Below are positions 23,077 through 31,400 of a stretch of 48,851 nucleotides of DNA, piece by piece. The DNA lies in contig NZ_JAHTKP010000059.1 of the NCBI RefSeq assembly GCF_019192735.1, positions 1 to 48,851 on the forward strand. Direction: 5' to 3'. Within the stretch, counting starts at the first letter, position 1, and every line of letters begins with the position of its first letter. This stretch comes from Kitasatospora aureofaciens. Its GTDB lineage: Bacteria > Actinomycetota > Actinomycetes > Streptomycetales > Streptomycetaceae. The notes beneath the pieces are model-generated. The model worked only from the letters and a program-made list of their open reading frames with translations. It was not told the origin of the DNA and made no database searches. The translations under genes were made by a program, and so were the position numbers.

Positions 23077-24125
23077 CCGCCGGGGTGGACCTGCGACTGA
23101 CCGGCCCCGGGAAGCTGGACGTCGGCGAGGCCCACCTCCCGACGGCCCCGCTCGGCCCGGACGAGGTGCTGGTCGAGGTCGACCGGGTCACCCTGTGCGG
23201 CAGCGACCACGCCCTGTACGACGGGAGCTACGGCGGCCCGAGCAGCTACCCGCTGCGGTTCGGCCACGAGTGGTCCGGACGGGTGGTCGACACCGGCGCC
23301 AACGGCCGTTCGCTGCTTGGCCGTTGGGTGACCGGCGACTGCTCCCGCTGGTGCGGCGACTGCCCGCGGTGCGCCACCGACCGCAACGTCTGCGCCCGGA
23401 TCCAGAAGTTCGGCCTCACCGTCGACGGCTTCTCCACCCGCCTGCGCACGGTGGACCGCCGCTACCTCTACCCCGACACCCACGACCTCGGCCCCGGCCT
23501 GCTGGCGCTCTCCGAGTTCTTCGCGGTCGCCGCCCACGGCCTGCACCGGGTGGACCCGCGGCCCGACGAGCGGGTGCTGGTGATCGGCGCCGGCGCCCTG
23601 GGCCTCGCCTCCTACCTGCTGCTCACCGGCGCCTACGGGGTCGGCCGGGTGGAGCTGCTGGAGGCGGACCCGGCCAAGGCGGCCGCCGTCGCCGAACTGC
23701 TCCCGAGCGCCCCCGTCCACACCGCCGAACCCGAGCCGGACACCGCCGCGCAAGCGGCCGGCGGCTACGCCGCGCTCACCGCCCAGGCCCGCTACGCGCT
23801 CACCGTCGACTGCTCCAGCGGCGCGGGCGGGCTCGCCACCGCACTGGCGGCGGCCAGCCCGCGCGGGCGGGTGCTCTGCTTCGGCCTGCGCCGCAGCGCG
23901 GCCCTGCGCACCGACCTGCTGGTGGCCAACGCGCTCACTCTGGTCGGCTCGATCGGAGGCACCGGCGGCTTCGCCCGGGCCCAGGAGTTCCTCGCCGGCC
24001 ACCGGGAGGAGGCCGCCCGGCTGGTCACCCACCACCTGCCCGCCGAGCGGGCCGCCGAGGCCTTCACGCTCGACCCCCGCACCCGGATCAAGACCCAGCT
24101 GCTGTTTGGAGAGGAGCCCCGGTGA
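23073..24125 (+). CDS. Zinc-binding medium-chain dehydrogenase
   Basis: A 350-residue MDR-family alcohol dehydrogenase. The catalytic zinc site is TLCGSDH with FGHEWSG. The structural-zinc loop is CGDCPRCATDRNVC, and the NAD(P) motif is VLVIGAGALGLASYLLL. Length is standard. It resembles threonine or inositol-type dehydrogenases and could oxidise a hydroxyl on the cyclase-derived ring. It overlaps the radical SAM gene (ATGA) and the adenylating-enzyme gene (GTGA). Confidence 0.9.
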   Translation: MTAGVDLRLTGPGKLDVGEAHLPTAPLGPDEVLVEVDRVTLCGSDHALYDGSYGGPSSYPLRFGHEWSGRVVDTGANGRSLLGRWVTGDCSRWCGDCPRCATDRNVCARIQKFGLTVDGFSTRLRTVDRRYLYPDTHDLGPGLLALSEFFAVAAHGLHRVDPRPDERVLVIGAGALGLASYLLLTGAYGVGRVELLEADPAKAAAVAELLPSAPVHTAEPEPDTAAQAAGGYAALTAQARYALTVDCSSGAGGLATALAAASPRGRVLCFGLRRSAALRTDLLVANALTLVGSIGGTGGFARAQEFLAGHREEAARLVTHHLPAERAAEAFTLDPRTRIKTQLLFGEEPR

Positions 24126-25456
24126 CCACCGACCACCGACCGCCGCACCTGCGCTATCCGGAGATCCGGGAGGCCGCGCTCGCCGACCTGGCGGCCTTCG
24201 AGAAGCTCAGCCCCGACCAGGTCCCCGACCACCAGTTCGCGTTGCTGCGCCGCCAGTTGGACCACGCCTTCGCCAACTCGCCGTTCTACCGCGACACCTG
24301 GGCCGCCCGGTACGGCTCGCTGCGCCCGGCCGACGCCGACGCGCTGCGCGCCCTGCCCTTCACCACCAAGAAGGACATGCGCGCGGCCTACCCCTTCGGT
24401 CTGCTCGCGGTCGGCCGCGAGGAGCTGATCCGCTACGGCGAGTCCACCGGGACCACCGGCAGCCCCACCTCCTCGGTGATCACCTACGAGGACTGGATCC
24501 GCGGCAACGTCGCCGTCGAGCGGTCCGTCGCCCACGTCCTCGGCCCCGGCGACCTCACCTTCATCGCCATCCCCTACGAACTGGCCTTCGCCTCCTACGA
24601 CCTGGACCGCGCGCTGGAACAGGTCGGCGCGGCGGTCGTCCCGGTCGGCACGCTCAGCCTGGTCTGCCCGTTCGAGCGGATGGTCGAGATGATGTGGACG
24701 GTCCACCCGTCCGCCCTGGTCTGCACCCCGAGCCGGGCCCTGCGGCTGTACGACATGCTCAAGGACGCCGGACGCGACCCGGCCGAGGTCGGGCTGCGCA
24801 CCTTCCTCTACGTCGGCGAGACCTGCTCGGAGGCCAAGCTCGCCAAGATCGCCGCGCTCTGGAACGTCCGCCTGTCCAACGCGTACGGCTCGACCGAGAC
24901 CAACTCGCTCGGCCTGGTGTGCGAGCGCGGCAGCCTGCACCTCACCGAGGACCGGCACCTGTTCGAGGTGATCGACCCGGAGACCACCGAGCCGGTGCCC
25001 GACGGCAGCGCCGGCGAGCTGGTCATCACCTCGCTCAGCAGCCGGGCCATGCCGCTGCTGCGCTACCGCAGCGGGGACTTCGTGACCGTCTCCGCCGAGC
25101 CGTGCGCCTGCGGCAGTCCGCGCCGGATGCTCTCCCACCACGGGCGGGTCAGCGAGCAGCTGATCGTCGGCGGACGGCGGATCAACAAGCTCGCCCTGGA
25201 GCAGACCGTGCTCGCCACCGACGGCGCCGGCCTGTACTGGGCGGCGGGCGTCCGCGGGGACAGCCTCGACATCCGGGTGGAGGCCGAGGGCGACGACCCG
25301 GCCGCGCTGTGCGCCGCCGTCGCCGACCGGGTGACCGCCGAGTTCGGGGTGGGCGCGACGGTCGCCCCGATCGACCGGGCGCAGGTCCGCCGGGCGATGG
25401 ACCGGATGCTCAAGCCCGGCAGCCTGACCGTCGAGGACCTGGAGGCGGTCTCATGA
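24122..25456 (+). CDS. PaaK-like adenylate-forming enzyme
   Basis: A 444-residue acyl-activating enzyme of the phenylacetate-CoA ligase type. The P-loop is GESTGTTGSPTS, the later AMP motifs are NAYGSTETN and GELVITSLSSRAMPLLRYRSGD, and CACGSPRR fits the zinc-binding Cys cluster of this branch. The GTG overlaps the dehydrogenase stop. It should activate a carboxylic acid with ATP and pass it to CoA or another acceptor. The BtrH-like acyltransferase two genes on is a natural partner for amide formation. Confidence 0.88.
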   Translation: MTTDHRPPHLRYPEIREAALADLAAFEKLSPDQVPDHQFALLRRQLDHAFANSPFYRDTWAARYGSLRPADADALRALPFTTKKDMRAAYPFGLLAVGREELIRYGESTGTTGSPTSSVITYEDWIRGNVAVERSVAHVLGPGDLTFIAIPYELAFASYDLDRALEQVGAAVVPVGTLSLVCPFERMVEMMWTVHPSALVCTPSRALRLYDMLKDAGRDPAEVGLRTFLYVGETCSEAKLAKIAALWNVRLSNAYGSTETNSLGLVCERGSLHLTEDRHLFEVIDPETTEPVPDGSAGELVITSLSSRAMPLLRYRSGDFVTVSAEPCACGSPRRMLSHHGRVSEQLIVGGRRINKLALEQTVLATDGAGLYWAAGVRGDSLDIRVEAEGDDPAALCAAVADRVTAEFGVGATVAPIDRAQVRRAMDRMLKPGSLTVEDLEAVS

Positions 25457-26235
25457 CCACGCCCCTGCACCCGGGCCACCCCGGGACCGTCGCCGTCGTC
25501 GGCCTCGGCCGGCTCGGCTCGGTGCTCGCCGACCGGCTGGCCGAGCGGTTCACGGTGCTGCTCCACGACGCCGATCCGAAGGTGGCCCGGCAGGTCGCCG
25601 CCGACCTCTCGCTGCCCGACATGGAGCCGCGCGAACTCCTCGCGGCCGCCGACACCGTGCTGCTCTGCGTCCCCCCGCAGGACACCGCCCGCGCCCTGCG
25701 CCGGCTCGCCGCGCTCGCCGGACAGCTCGGTCGCCGCCCGCTCTTCGTCAACCTGGCCACCAGCGTGCCCACCCACGAGCTGCCGGAGGTGGGACTGGAG
25801 GTCGTCGGGCTCAAACCGGTCTGCCAGTTCACCGCGGTGGCGCTCGGCCTCAAGACCGTCCTCGTCACTTCTGCGCCCCGCCGGATCACCCTGCTGCGCA
25901 CCCTGGCCGCCGACCTCGGCGAGGTGGTGCTCGGACCGGAGGAGGTGGTCGGACCGGCCAACCGGGCCGCCACCAAGGCCGCCCTGCGCGCCTGTGCCGA
26001 CCTGGCCACCGAGCTGACTGGGCGCGGCCTGCCCGCCGAGATGGTGCAGGCCGCGATCCGCAACGTGCTCGTCGGCACCGCGCTGGACTACCCGCCCGCG
26101 GACACCAACCCCTACACCCGCTCGGTGCTGGACGAACTGGCCGCCGAGGCCGCCGCCCCGGAGCCACAGCCCGCGGCCGCGCTCGGCTGGGCCGCCTGGG
26201 CCGAGCGCCCCGCCACCCCCGGAGGCCCCGCATGA
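25453..26235 (+). CDS. P5C-reductase-like NAD(P)-binding protein
   Basis: A 260-residue protein with an N-terminal Rossmann motif (VAVVGLGRLGSVLADRLAERF), LLCVPPQDTARAL, and a C-terminal helical dimerisation part with MVQAAIRNVLVGTA. This layout matches pyrroline-5-carboxylate reductase and 6-phosphogluconate-type dehydrogenases. It probably reduces or oxidises a C=N or keto group of an intermediate. ATGA overlaps link it to both neighbours. Primary proline synthesis is unlikely given the context. Confidence 0.78.
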   Translation: MTTPLHPGHPGTVAVVGLGRLGSVLADRLAERFTVLLHDADPKVARQVAADLSLPDMEPRELLAAADTVLLCVPPQDTARALRRLAALAGQLGRRPLFVNLATSVPTHELPEVGLEVVGLKPVCQFTAVALGLKTVLVTSAPRRITLLRTLAADLGEVVLGPEEVVGPANRAATKAALRACADLATELTGRGLPAEMVQAAIRNVLVGTALDYPPADTNPYTRSVLDELAAEAAAPEPQPAAALGWAAWAERPATPGGPA

Positions 26236-27401
26236 CCCAGGAGCCGGACGACCGCGCGACCCCCACCGCCCTCCACACCAGCGCGCACAGTATCGGCGCG
26301 CACTGCGAGACCGCCGCGCTGCGCACCCAGCTGGCGGCGCACGGCCTCGACCTGAGCGAGGCGATGCTGTTCGGCCTGGCCGGCGGCATCAACTTCATGC
26401 ACATGCCGGCCCCGCCCGGCGGGCGCGGCTTCACCGGCGGGCGCAACGGCCCGTTCCCGGACTTCACCCGGCGGATGGCGGCCGGGGTCGGCCTGGACCT
26501 GGACGTGGCCGTCACCGACGACCCCGACCGGGCCTGGCGGGAGCTGCGCACCGAACTCGACCAGGGCCGCCCGGCGGTGGTCTACGTGGACCTGTTCCAC
26601 CTGCCGTACTTCCACGCCACCCGGCACTTCGGCGCCCACGCCGTCGTGATCCTCGACCACGACCCCCGGGCCGGCACGGTCACCGTCTCCGACCGGCCCG
26701 CCCTGCCGCAGACCATCGGCACGGCCGAGCTCGCCACCGCCCGCGCCTCCGGCCACCAGCCGTTCCCGCCCCGGCACGCCCTGCTGCACGCCGACTGGAA
26801 GGCCGCCCGGCCGCCGGCCGAGGCCGACATCCGCCAGGGCATCCGGCTGTCCTGCCGGGCCATGCTCCACCCGCCCGTGCCCACCTTCGGCCTGCGCGGC
26901 CTGGACTCCTTCGGCGCCGGGCTGCGCCACCTCCTGCGCAGCGACACCCCGCCGCTCGCCGTGGTCGAACAAGTTGCGGGCAACTACGTGGACTTCGAGC
27001 TGGCCGGCACCGGCGGGAACGCCTTCCGCAACCTGTTCCAGGCGTTCCTGACCGAGGCCGCCACCCTCACCGGCGACAACCGGCTGGCCGACGCCGCTCT
27101 ACTTTGCGCCGACAGCGCCGGGCGCTGGGAGCAGCTGCTGGCCGTGCTGCTGCCGGACTGGACCCCGGCCTTCGCCGAACTCGGCGAGACGTACCGGGCG
27201 AAGGAGGTCAACTTCCTGGCCGGCACCGCGGATTCACTCGCGGAGGCGGCCCGGCTCGGCGAGCGGCTGCCCGCGCTGCGCGCAGCGGCCGCCGACGAGC
27301 TCGGCCCGGTGCGCTCGCGGCTGGCCGAGGAGGTGGCGGAGGCGGTGCGGACCATCGCCGAGACCGAGCGGGAGCTGTTCGCCCTGCTGGGGGACGTGTG
27401 A
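26232..27401 (+). CDS. BtrH-like acyltransferase (BtrH_N / DUF4872)
   Basis: A 389-residue protein. Residues about 10-130 match the butirosin BtrH N-terminal domain: the H24-C25 pair in GAHCETAAL (candidate catalytic Cys), LSEAMLFGLAGGINF, and HFGAHAVVILDHD (His and Asp). The C-terminal part is DUF4872-like. BtrH moves an acyl chain from a carrier protein to an aminoglycoside amine. Here no carrier protein is present, so it may take acyl-CoA or acyl-AMP from the PaaK-like enzyme. It overlaps genes on both sides. Confidence 0.82.
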   Translation: MTQEPDDRATPTALHTSAHSIGAHCETAALRTQLAAHGLDLSEAMLFGLAGGINFMHMPAPPGGRGFTGGRNGPFPDFTRRMAAGVGLDLDVAVTDDPDRAWRELRTELDQGRPAVVYVDLFHLPYFHATRHFGAHAVVILDHDPRAGTVTVSDRPALPQTIGTAELATARASGHQPFPPRHALLHADWKAARPPAEADIRQGIRLSCRAMLHPPVPTFGLRGLDSFGAGLRHLLRSDTPPLAVVEQVAGNYVDFELAGTGGNAFRNLFQAFLTEAATLTGDNRLADAALLCADSAGRWEQLLAVLLPDWTPAFAELGETYRAKEVNFLAGTADSLAEAARLGERLPALRAAAADELGPVRSRLAEEVAEAVRTIAETERELFALLGDV

Positions 27402-28108
27402 GTGAGCTGACCGGCCTGACCGGGCTGTTGCCGGCCGTCCGTACCCCGCCGCACCACCCGCTCGCCACCGAACCGGACCGCCGCGCGTACGACCAGTACC
27501 TGGCCGCCCGCAACCAGTACAAGGAGGAGTTTCTGGACCGGCTAGAGGCCCTCTGTGACAGCGGTCCGGTGCTGGAGGCCGGCCCCGGCTACGGCGGGTT
27601 CGCCGGCCTGCTGCTCGCCCGCCGGCCGGTCGACCTGCGGGTCCTGTGTACCGACCCGGGCGCGACCGGCCTGCTGGGGGAGCGGCTGGACGGTGCGGTG
27701 CCGATCGGGTACTGGGACACCGGCCGGCCGCTGCCCGCCCACCTCGCCGGGCGCCACACGCTGGTCTACGGCGTGCACGCGCTCGGCGGCTGCACCGACC
27801 CGACCGGCCTGCTGACCGCGCTGGCGGCCGCGCTGGCCCCCGGCGGCCGGCTGCTGGTCAACGACCTGCGCCGGGACCCGGACCCGTTCATCCTCGAATA
27901 CACCCTGCGCGAGATGGCGGCCGACGACTCCCCCGAGGGCGGTTACCGACTGCGCACCTACCTGGACTCCCTGCGCGGCGCCTGGACCTGCGCGGAACTG
28001 CGCGCCCGGCTCGACGCCGCCGGGATGGACGACTGGGCCGTCGAACCGGACGGCCCGATGGCACTCACCGTCGAGCACCACCGTTCCTCTGACGACCGGA
28101 GAGGCTGA
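27398..28108 (+). CDS. Class I SAM-dependent methyltransferase
   Basis: A 236-residue methyltransferase with VLEAGPGYGGFAGLLL as the SAM motif, VLCTDPGATG, and the late ALAPGGRLLVNDLRRDPDPF. The GTG start overlaps the BtrH-like gene stop by four bases, and its stop shares one base with the HemN-like gene start (TGATG). Motif I is LEAGPGYGG rather than the common GxGxG. Substrate unknown. Confidence 0.8.
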   Translation: MSELTGLTGLLPAVRTPPHHPLATEPDRRAYDQYLAARNQYKEEFLDRLEALCDSGPVLEAGPGYGGFAGLLLARRPVDLRVLCTDPGATGLLGERLDGAVPIGYWDTGRPLPAHLAGRHTLVYGVHALGGCTDPTGLLTALAAALAPGGRLLVNDLRRDPDPFILEYTLREMAADDSPEGGYRLRTYLDSLRGAWTCAELRARLDAAGMDDWAVEPDGPMALTVEHHRSSDDRRG

Positions 28109-29607
28109 TGAGCCAAGAAGCGATCACCCGGAACTTCCTCGACACCCCGAGTTTCTGGCGCGACTACCCCGAGCGGGACATCGAGTTCGTCCGCTGGTAC
28201 CCGTGCGACGTCAAGCCGCTGACCGCCGAGCAGATCTACGCCCGGCGCGAGAAGTTCCCCAAGACCACGTCCTTCTACGTGCACATCCCGTTCTGCAACC
28301 AGGTGTGCACCAGCTGCCCGTACAACAAGTTCTCCACCCGCAACACCCTGGTCCGGCGCTACATCCAGGCGCTCAAGCGGGAGATCGAGCTGTACTCGCA
28401 GCTGCCGCACATCAAGGACACCGTCTTCACCTCCGGCTACTTCGGCGGCGGCACGCCCACCACGCTGCGCGCCGAGGAGCTGGACGACCTGCTCGGCTTC
28501 ATGAAGCAGCGGCTCAACTTCAGCCCGGACTGCTCGGTCACCATCGAGTCCACCCCGGTCGACGTCGACCAGCAGAAGCTCGACGTGCTGCTCAAGCACG
28601 GCGTCAACCGGATGAGCCTGGGGGTGCAGACCTTCCACGACCCGCTGCTGCGCTACCTGGGCCGGGCCCGCGCGCACACCGGGGAGTCGGCCACCCGCAC
28701 CATCGAGCTGATCGACCGCAGCGGCCTGGAGAACCTCTGCATCGACTACATGATCGGCATCCCGGGGCAGACCGGCGAGCTGTGGGAGCAGGACATCCGC
28801 ACCCTGATGGACCTGCCGGTCACGTCGTTCTCGGTCTACAACTACGCGGTCATGCCGGGCTCCGAGGTGTTCTTCGCGCTGCAGAGCGGCGCCACCCCGC
28901 CGTGCCCGAGCACCCGCGAGGCCGACGAGATGTACCAGTACCTGCACACCACGCTGATGGACGCGGGCTACCTGGCGCTCACGTACAACGACTTCCTGGA
29001 GCCGATGCGCCCCGAGTGGGAGGCGGCCGGGGTGAAGACCTACCCGGTGCTCAGGGACGGCAGCAAGCCGTACCGCGGCCTGGAGACCGACACGTTCTAC
29101 CTCACCGACCACCTGTCCCAGATCTGGGGCCGCTGCGGCGACATGGTGGCCATCGGCTCGGGCGCGTACGGGTACCTCAACAACCACATGTACCTCAACG
29201 AGCCGGACATCGAGGGCTACATCAGCCGCTGCAACGAGGGCCGGCTGCCCGTGGTCATGGGCGCCTACACCGACGAGCACGAGCAGCGCTGCCGGAGCCT
29301 GGTGCTCGGCCTGAAGCTGCTGCGGGTCAAGCGCGCGGTCTACCGCGAGCGGCACGGCGTCGACCCGTACGAGTACTTCAAGGACAAGATGGACGACCTG
29401 GTCGCCAAGGGGCTGATCGAGGTCGACGCCGAGGCCATCCAGGTCACCTACCCCAAGGGGTGGTACTACATCGACAACATCTCCAAGACGTTCTACTCGG
29501 ACGCCAACCACCGGCTCCCGCAGCCCACTTCGGCGAGCACCGAGATCCTCAAGTGGCAGCTCGACCGCACCGACGGCCGAAAGGGGCTCCCCGTTGTCCA
29601 GCTCTGA
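28108..29607 (+). CDS. HemN-like radical SAM enzyme (candidate cyclopropanase component)
   Basis: A 499-residue class C-type radical SAM protein of the coproporphyrinogen dehydrogenase-like family. The cluster cysteines are C63, C67 and C70 in HIPFCNQVCTSC, followed by PYNK. FGGGTPTTL, VNRMSLGVQTFHD and IDYMIGIPGQT are standard HemN-family segments. The C-terminus (about 430-499) keeps the HemN-like fold. In CC-1065/yatakemycin pathways a HemN-like enzyme makes a SAM-derived carbon radical that adds to the substrate, and a methyltransferase closes the cyclopropane. Here a methyltransferase gene overlaps this one by 14 bases, the same pairing. Heme synthesis is unlikely in this context. Confidence 0.88.
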   Translation: MSQEAITRNFLDTPSFWRDYPERDIEFVRWYPCDVKPLTAEQIYARREKFPKTTSFYVHIPFCNQVCTSCPYNKFSTRNTLVRRYIQALKREIELYSQLPHIKDTVFTSGYFGGGTPTTLRAEELDDLLGFMKQRLNFSPDCSVTIESTPVDVDQQKLDVLLKHGVNRMSLGVQTFHDPLLRYLGRARAHTGESATRTIELIDRSGLENLCIDYMIGIPGQTGELWEQDIRTLMDLPVTSFSVYNYAVMPGSEVFFALQSGATPPCPSTREADEMYQYLHTTLMDAGYLALTYNDFLEPMRPEWEAAGVKTYPVLRDGSKPYRGLETDTFYLTDHLSQIWGRCGDMVAIGSGAYGYLNNHMYLNEPDIEGYISRCNEGRLPVVMGAYTDEHEQRCRSLVLGLKLLRVKRAVYRERHGVDPYEYFKDKMDDLVAKGLIEVDAEAIQVTYPKGWYYIDNISKTFYSDANHRLPQPTSASTEILKWQLDRTDGRKGLPVVQL

Positions 29608-30361
29608 CACCAGCGCCCGCCGCACCCGCCGGGGCGGCCGGATCTTCGACCTCGCCGAGCGGACGCCGCAGGGCGACCCGTTCGAGGACGCCGAGGAGTG
29701 CCGCGCGTACGACCGCAGCGTGCGCACCTCGATGATCATCCCGATGCAGCACATGATGAAGCTGATCGGGCCCGACTGCGGCCCCGAGAAGGAGGTGCTG
29801 GAGATCGGCTGCGCGAGCGGGCTGCTCTCGCTGCGCCTGGCGGCGCTGCACCCCGACTCCACCTTCACCGGGCTGGACAGCAACGACGCCTTCCTGGAGG
29901 TCGCCCGGGAGAACACCATCTTCGCCAACCTGGTCTCCTACGGCGGCGACTTCGCCTGCGACTGGGCCCGCTACACCCGGCTGCCGTTCCCCGACGACAG
30001 CTTCGACGTGGTGTTCAGCTTCTGCGCGATCAACCGGTGGGACAAGCCGGAGCGGATCCTGCCCGAGCTGGCCCGGGTCTGCCGCCCCGAGGGCACCGTG
30101 CTGCTGTACGACCTGGCCCGGGACGCCGACGAGGGCATGGTCTCCTTCGTGCTGCAGTACGCCGGCGGCGACGCGAACGCGTTCATGCGCTCGCTGCGGG
30201 CCTCGTACTCCACCGACGAGATGCGCGAGCTGCTGGACAAGGTGGGCCTCGGCCACTGGAGCATCGCCAAGGAGGGCATCAACCTGGTCGTCTCCTCCCG
30301 CGCCCGGGAGACCGGCTACACCGTCGGCGAGCCCGGCATCTACGAGCGGATCTTCGACTGA
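29594..30361 (+). CDS. SAM-dependent methyltransferase paired with the HemN-like enzyme
   Basis: A 255-residue class I methyltransferase. The SAM motif is VLEIGCASGLLSLRLA, then FTGLDSND and LPFPDDSFDVVFSFCAIN. The start is TTG with AGGGG about seven bases upstream, inside the end of the HemN-like gene, so translation is coupled. C10Q-type proteins with this fold complete cyclopropane formation after the HemN-like partner; I infer that role from gene order and size. An ordinary O- or N-methyltransferase is the alternative. It is the last gene before a 115-base gap containing the second palindrome copy. Confidence 0.85.
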   Translation: MSSSDTSARRTRRGGRIFDLAERTPQGDPFEDAEECRAYDRSVRTSMIIPMQHMMKLIGPDCGPEKEVLEIGCASGLLSLRLAALHPDSTFTGLDSNDAFLEVARENTIFANLVSYGGDFACDWARYTRLPFPDDSFDVVFSFCAINRWDKPERILPELARVCRPEGTVLLYDLARDADEGMVSFVLQYAGGDANAFMRSLRASYSTDEMRELLDKVGLGHWSIAKEGINLVVSSRARETGYTVGEPGIYERIFD

Positions 30362-30386
30362 CGATCCGTGGGCTCCCTTCAGGTGC

Positions 30387-30399
30387 TGACGATTCGTCA
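30387..30399. promoter_or_regulatory. 13-bp palindrome TGACGATTCGTCA, copy 2
   Basis: The exact 13-mer seen at 18526 recurs here; with flanking C and G it is a perfect 15-bp palindrome (30386-30400). Outside it CAGGTG (30380-30385) and CACCTG (30403-30408) extend the symmetry with a two-base bulge. A degenerate copy TGACGATCCGT starts at the stop codon, 30359. It lies upstream of the nitrilase-like gene. Confidence 0.6.
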
Positions 30400-30476
30400 G
30401 TTCACCTGCGGGCGCGGCGCACCCGGAACCCGGTGGCGCCGCGCCCGACCCGCCGCAACGGAAAGGAACACCGCCC

Positions 30477-31400
30477 ATGCCCACCGCCGATCGGCGCCGG
30501 TACCGGGTCGGCGTCGTCCAGCTGTCCGTCGCCACCAACCGCCGTGCGGAGAACCTGGCCCGGGCCGAGAAGCTGGTGCGCGCCGCCGCCGACGAGGGCT
30601 GCGAACTCGTCGTCCTGCCCGAGGTGTTCGCCACCGCACTGAACCTGCCGAAGAGCCACGAGATCGCCGAACCCGTGCCCGGGCCGACCACCGAGTGGCT
30701 GGCCGGCCTCGCCCGCGAGCTGGGCGTGTCGCTCGCCGCCGGCGTCCTCGAACGCGCCGGGGAGCACGTGCACAGCACCGCCGTCCTGCTGGACGACACC
30801 GGCCGGCTCGCCGGCAGCGCCCGGCGCACCATGGTGTACGACCTGGAGGCGCACTTCCTCACCGGCGTCACCGGCGCCCGGGTGATCCCCACCCCGCTCG
30901 GCCGGATCGGCCTCGCGCTCGGCTACGACGTGCAGTTCCCCGAGGTGCTGCGCGGACTGTTCGCGAACGAGGCCGAGGTCATCCTCGCCCCCTCGGTGCT
31001 GCTGCGCCCCTTCGCCGAACCGGTCCGGCAGATGCTGCTCGCCCGGGCCGCGGAGAACTGCGCCTACGTGCTGTTCGCGAGCGCGACCGGCGAGAACACC
31101 CTCGCCGGGCTCACCTACATGGGGCGCAGCGCGATCCTGCGCAGCCCGCTGGCGATCGGCGCCTACTCGCGGGACTTCCGCAAGCAGCAGCCGGTGCTGG
31201 CCGAGGCGGACCGCGAGGAGGTGCTGCTGACCGCCGACCTGGACCTGCACGAGCTGCGCCGGATGCGGGCGGCCGCACCGTTCCTCGCTGACTTCCGCCG
31301 CTCGTCGCTGGGCCGGGCCGTGACCGCGGCGACCCGTCCCGACGACCCGACGACCGCTCCCACCCCCTCGCAGGACGGAGGTCCCGCCGATGAGCGCTGA
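30477..31400 (+). CDS. Nitrilase-superfamily protein lacking catalytic residues
   Basis: A 307-residue carbon-nitrogen hydrolase fold protein. The triad Glu is present (E49 in VVLPEVF). The triad Lys position is Arg (R117 in ARRTMVYD; the neighbour has ARKTH). The nucleophile position is Gly (G149 in LALGYDVQFPE, where family members have C-Y/S-D). It should not form the thiol ester needed for nitrilase or amidase catalysis. It overlaps the intact homologue by 11 bases. A structural or regulatory partner role is likely; a non-covalent binding role is possible. GAAAGGA precedes the ATG. Confidence 0.85.
   Translation: MPTADRRRYRVGVVQLSVATNRRAENLARAEKLVRAAADEGCELVVLPEVFATALNLPKSHEIAEPVPGPTTEWLAGLARELGVSLAAGVLERAGEHVHSTAVLLDDTGRLAGSARRTMVYDLEAHFLTGVTGARVIPTPLGRIGLALGYDVQFPEVLRGLFANEAEVILAPSVLLRPFAEPVRQMLLARAAENCAYVLFASATGENTLAGLTYMGRSAILRSPLAIGAYSRDFRKQQPVLAEADREEVLLTADLDLHELRRMRAAAPFLADFRRSSLGRAVTAATRPDDPTTAPTPSQDGGPADER

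Noticed and set aside
16675..27401. Classical aminoglycoside (2-deoxystreptamine) cluster, suggested by the DOIS-like cyclase and BtrH-like protein
   Set aside because: No aminocyclitol aminotransferase, glycosyltransferase or aminoglycoside resistance gene is present.
28108..29607. Heme biosynthesis coproporphyrinogen dehydrogenase (hemN)
   Set aside because: The gene is embedded in a secondary-metabolite operon and overlapped by a methyltransferase gene; no other heme gene is near.
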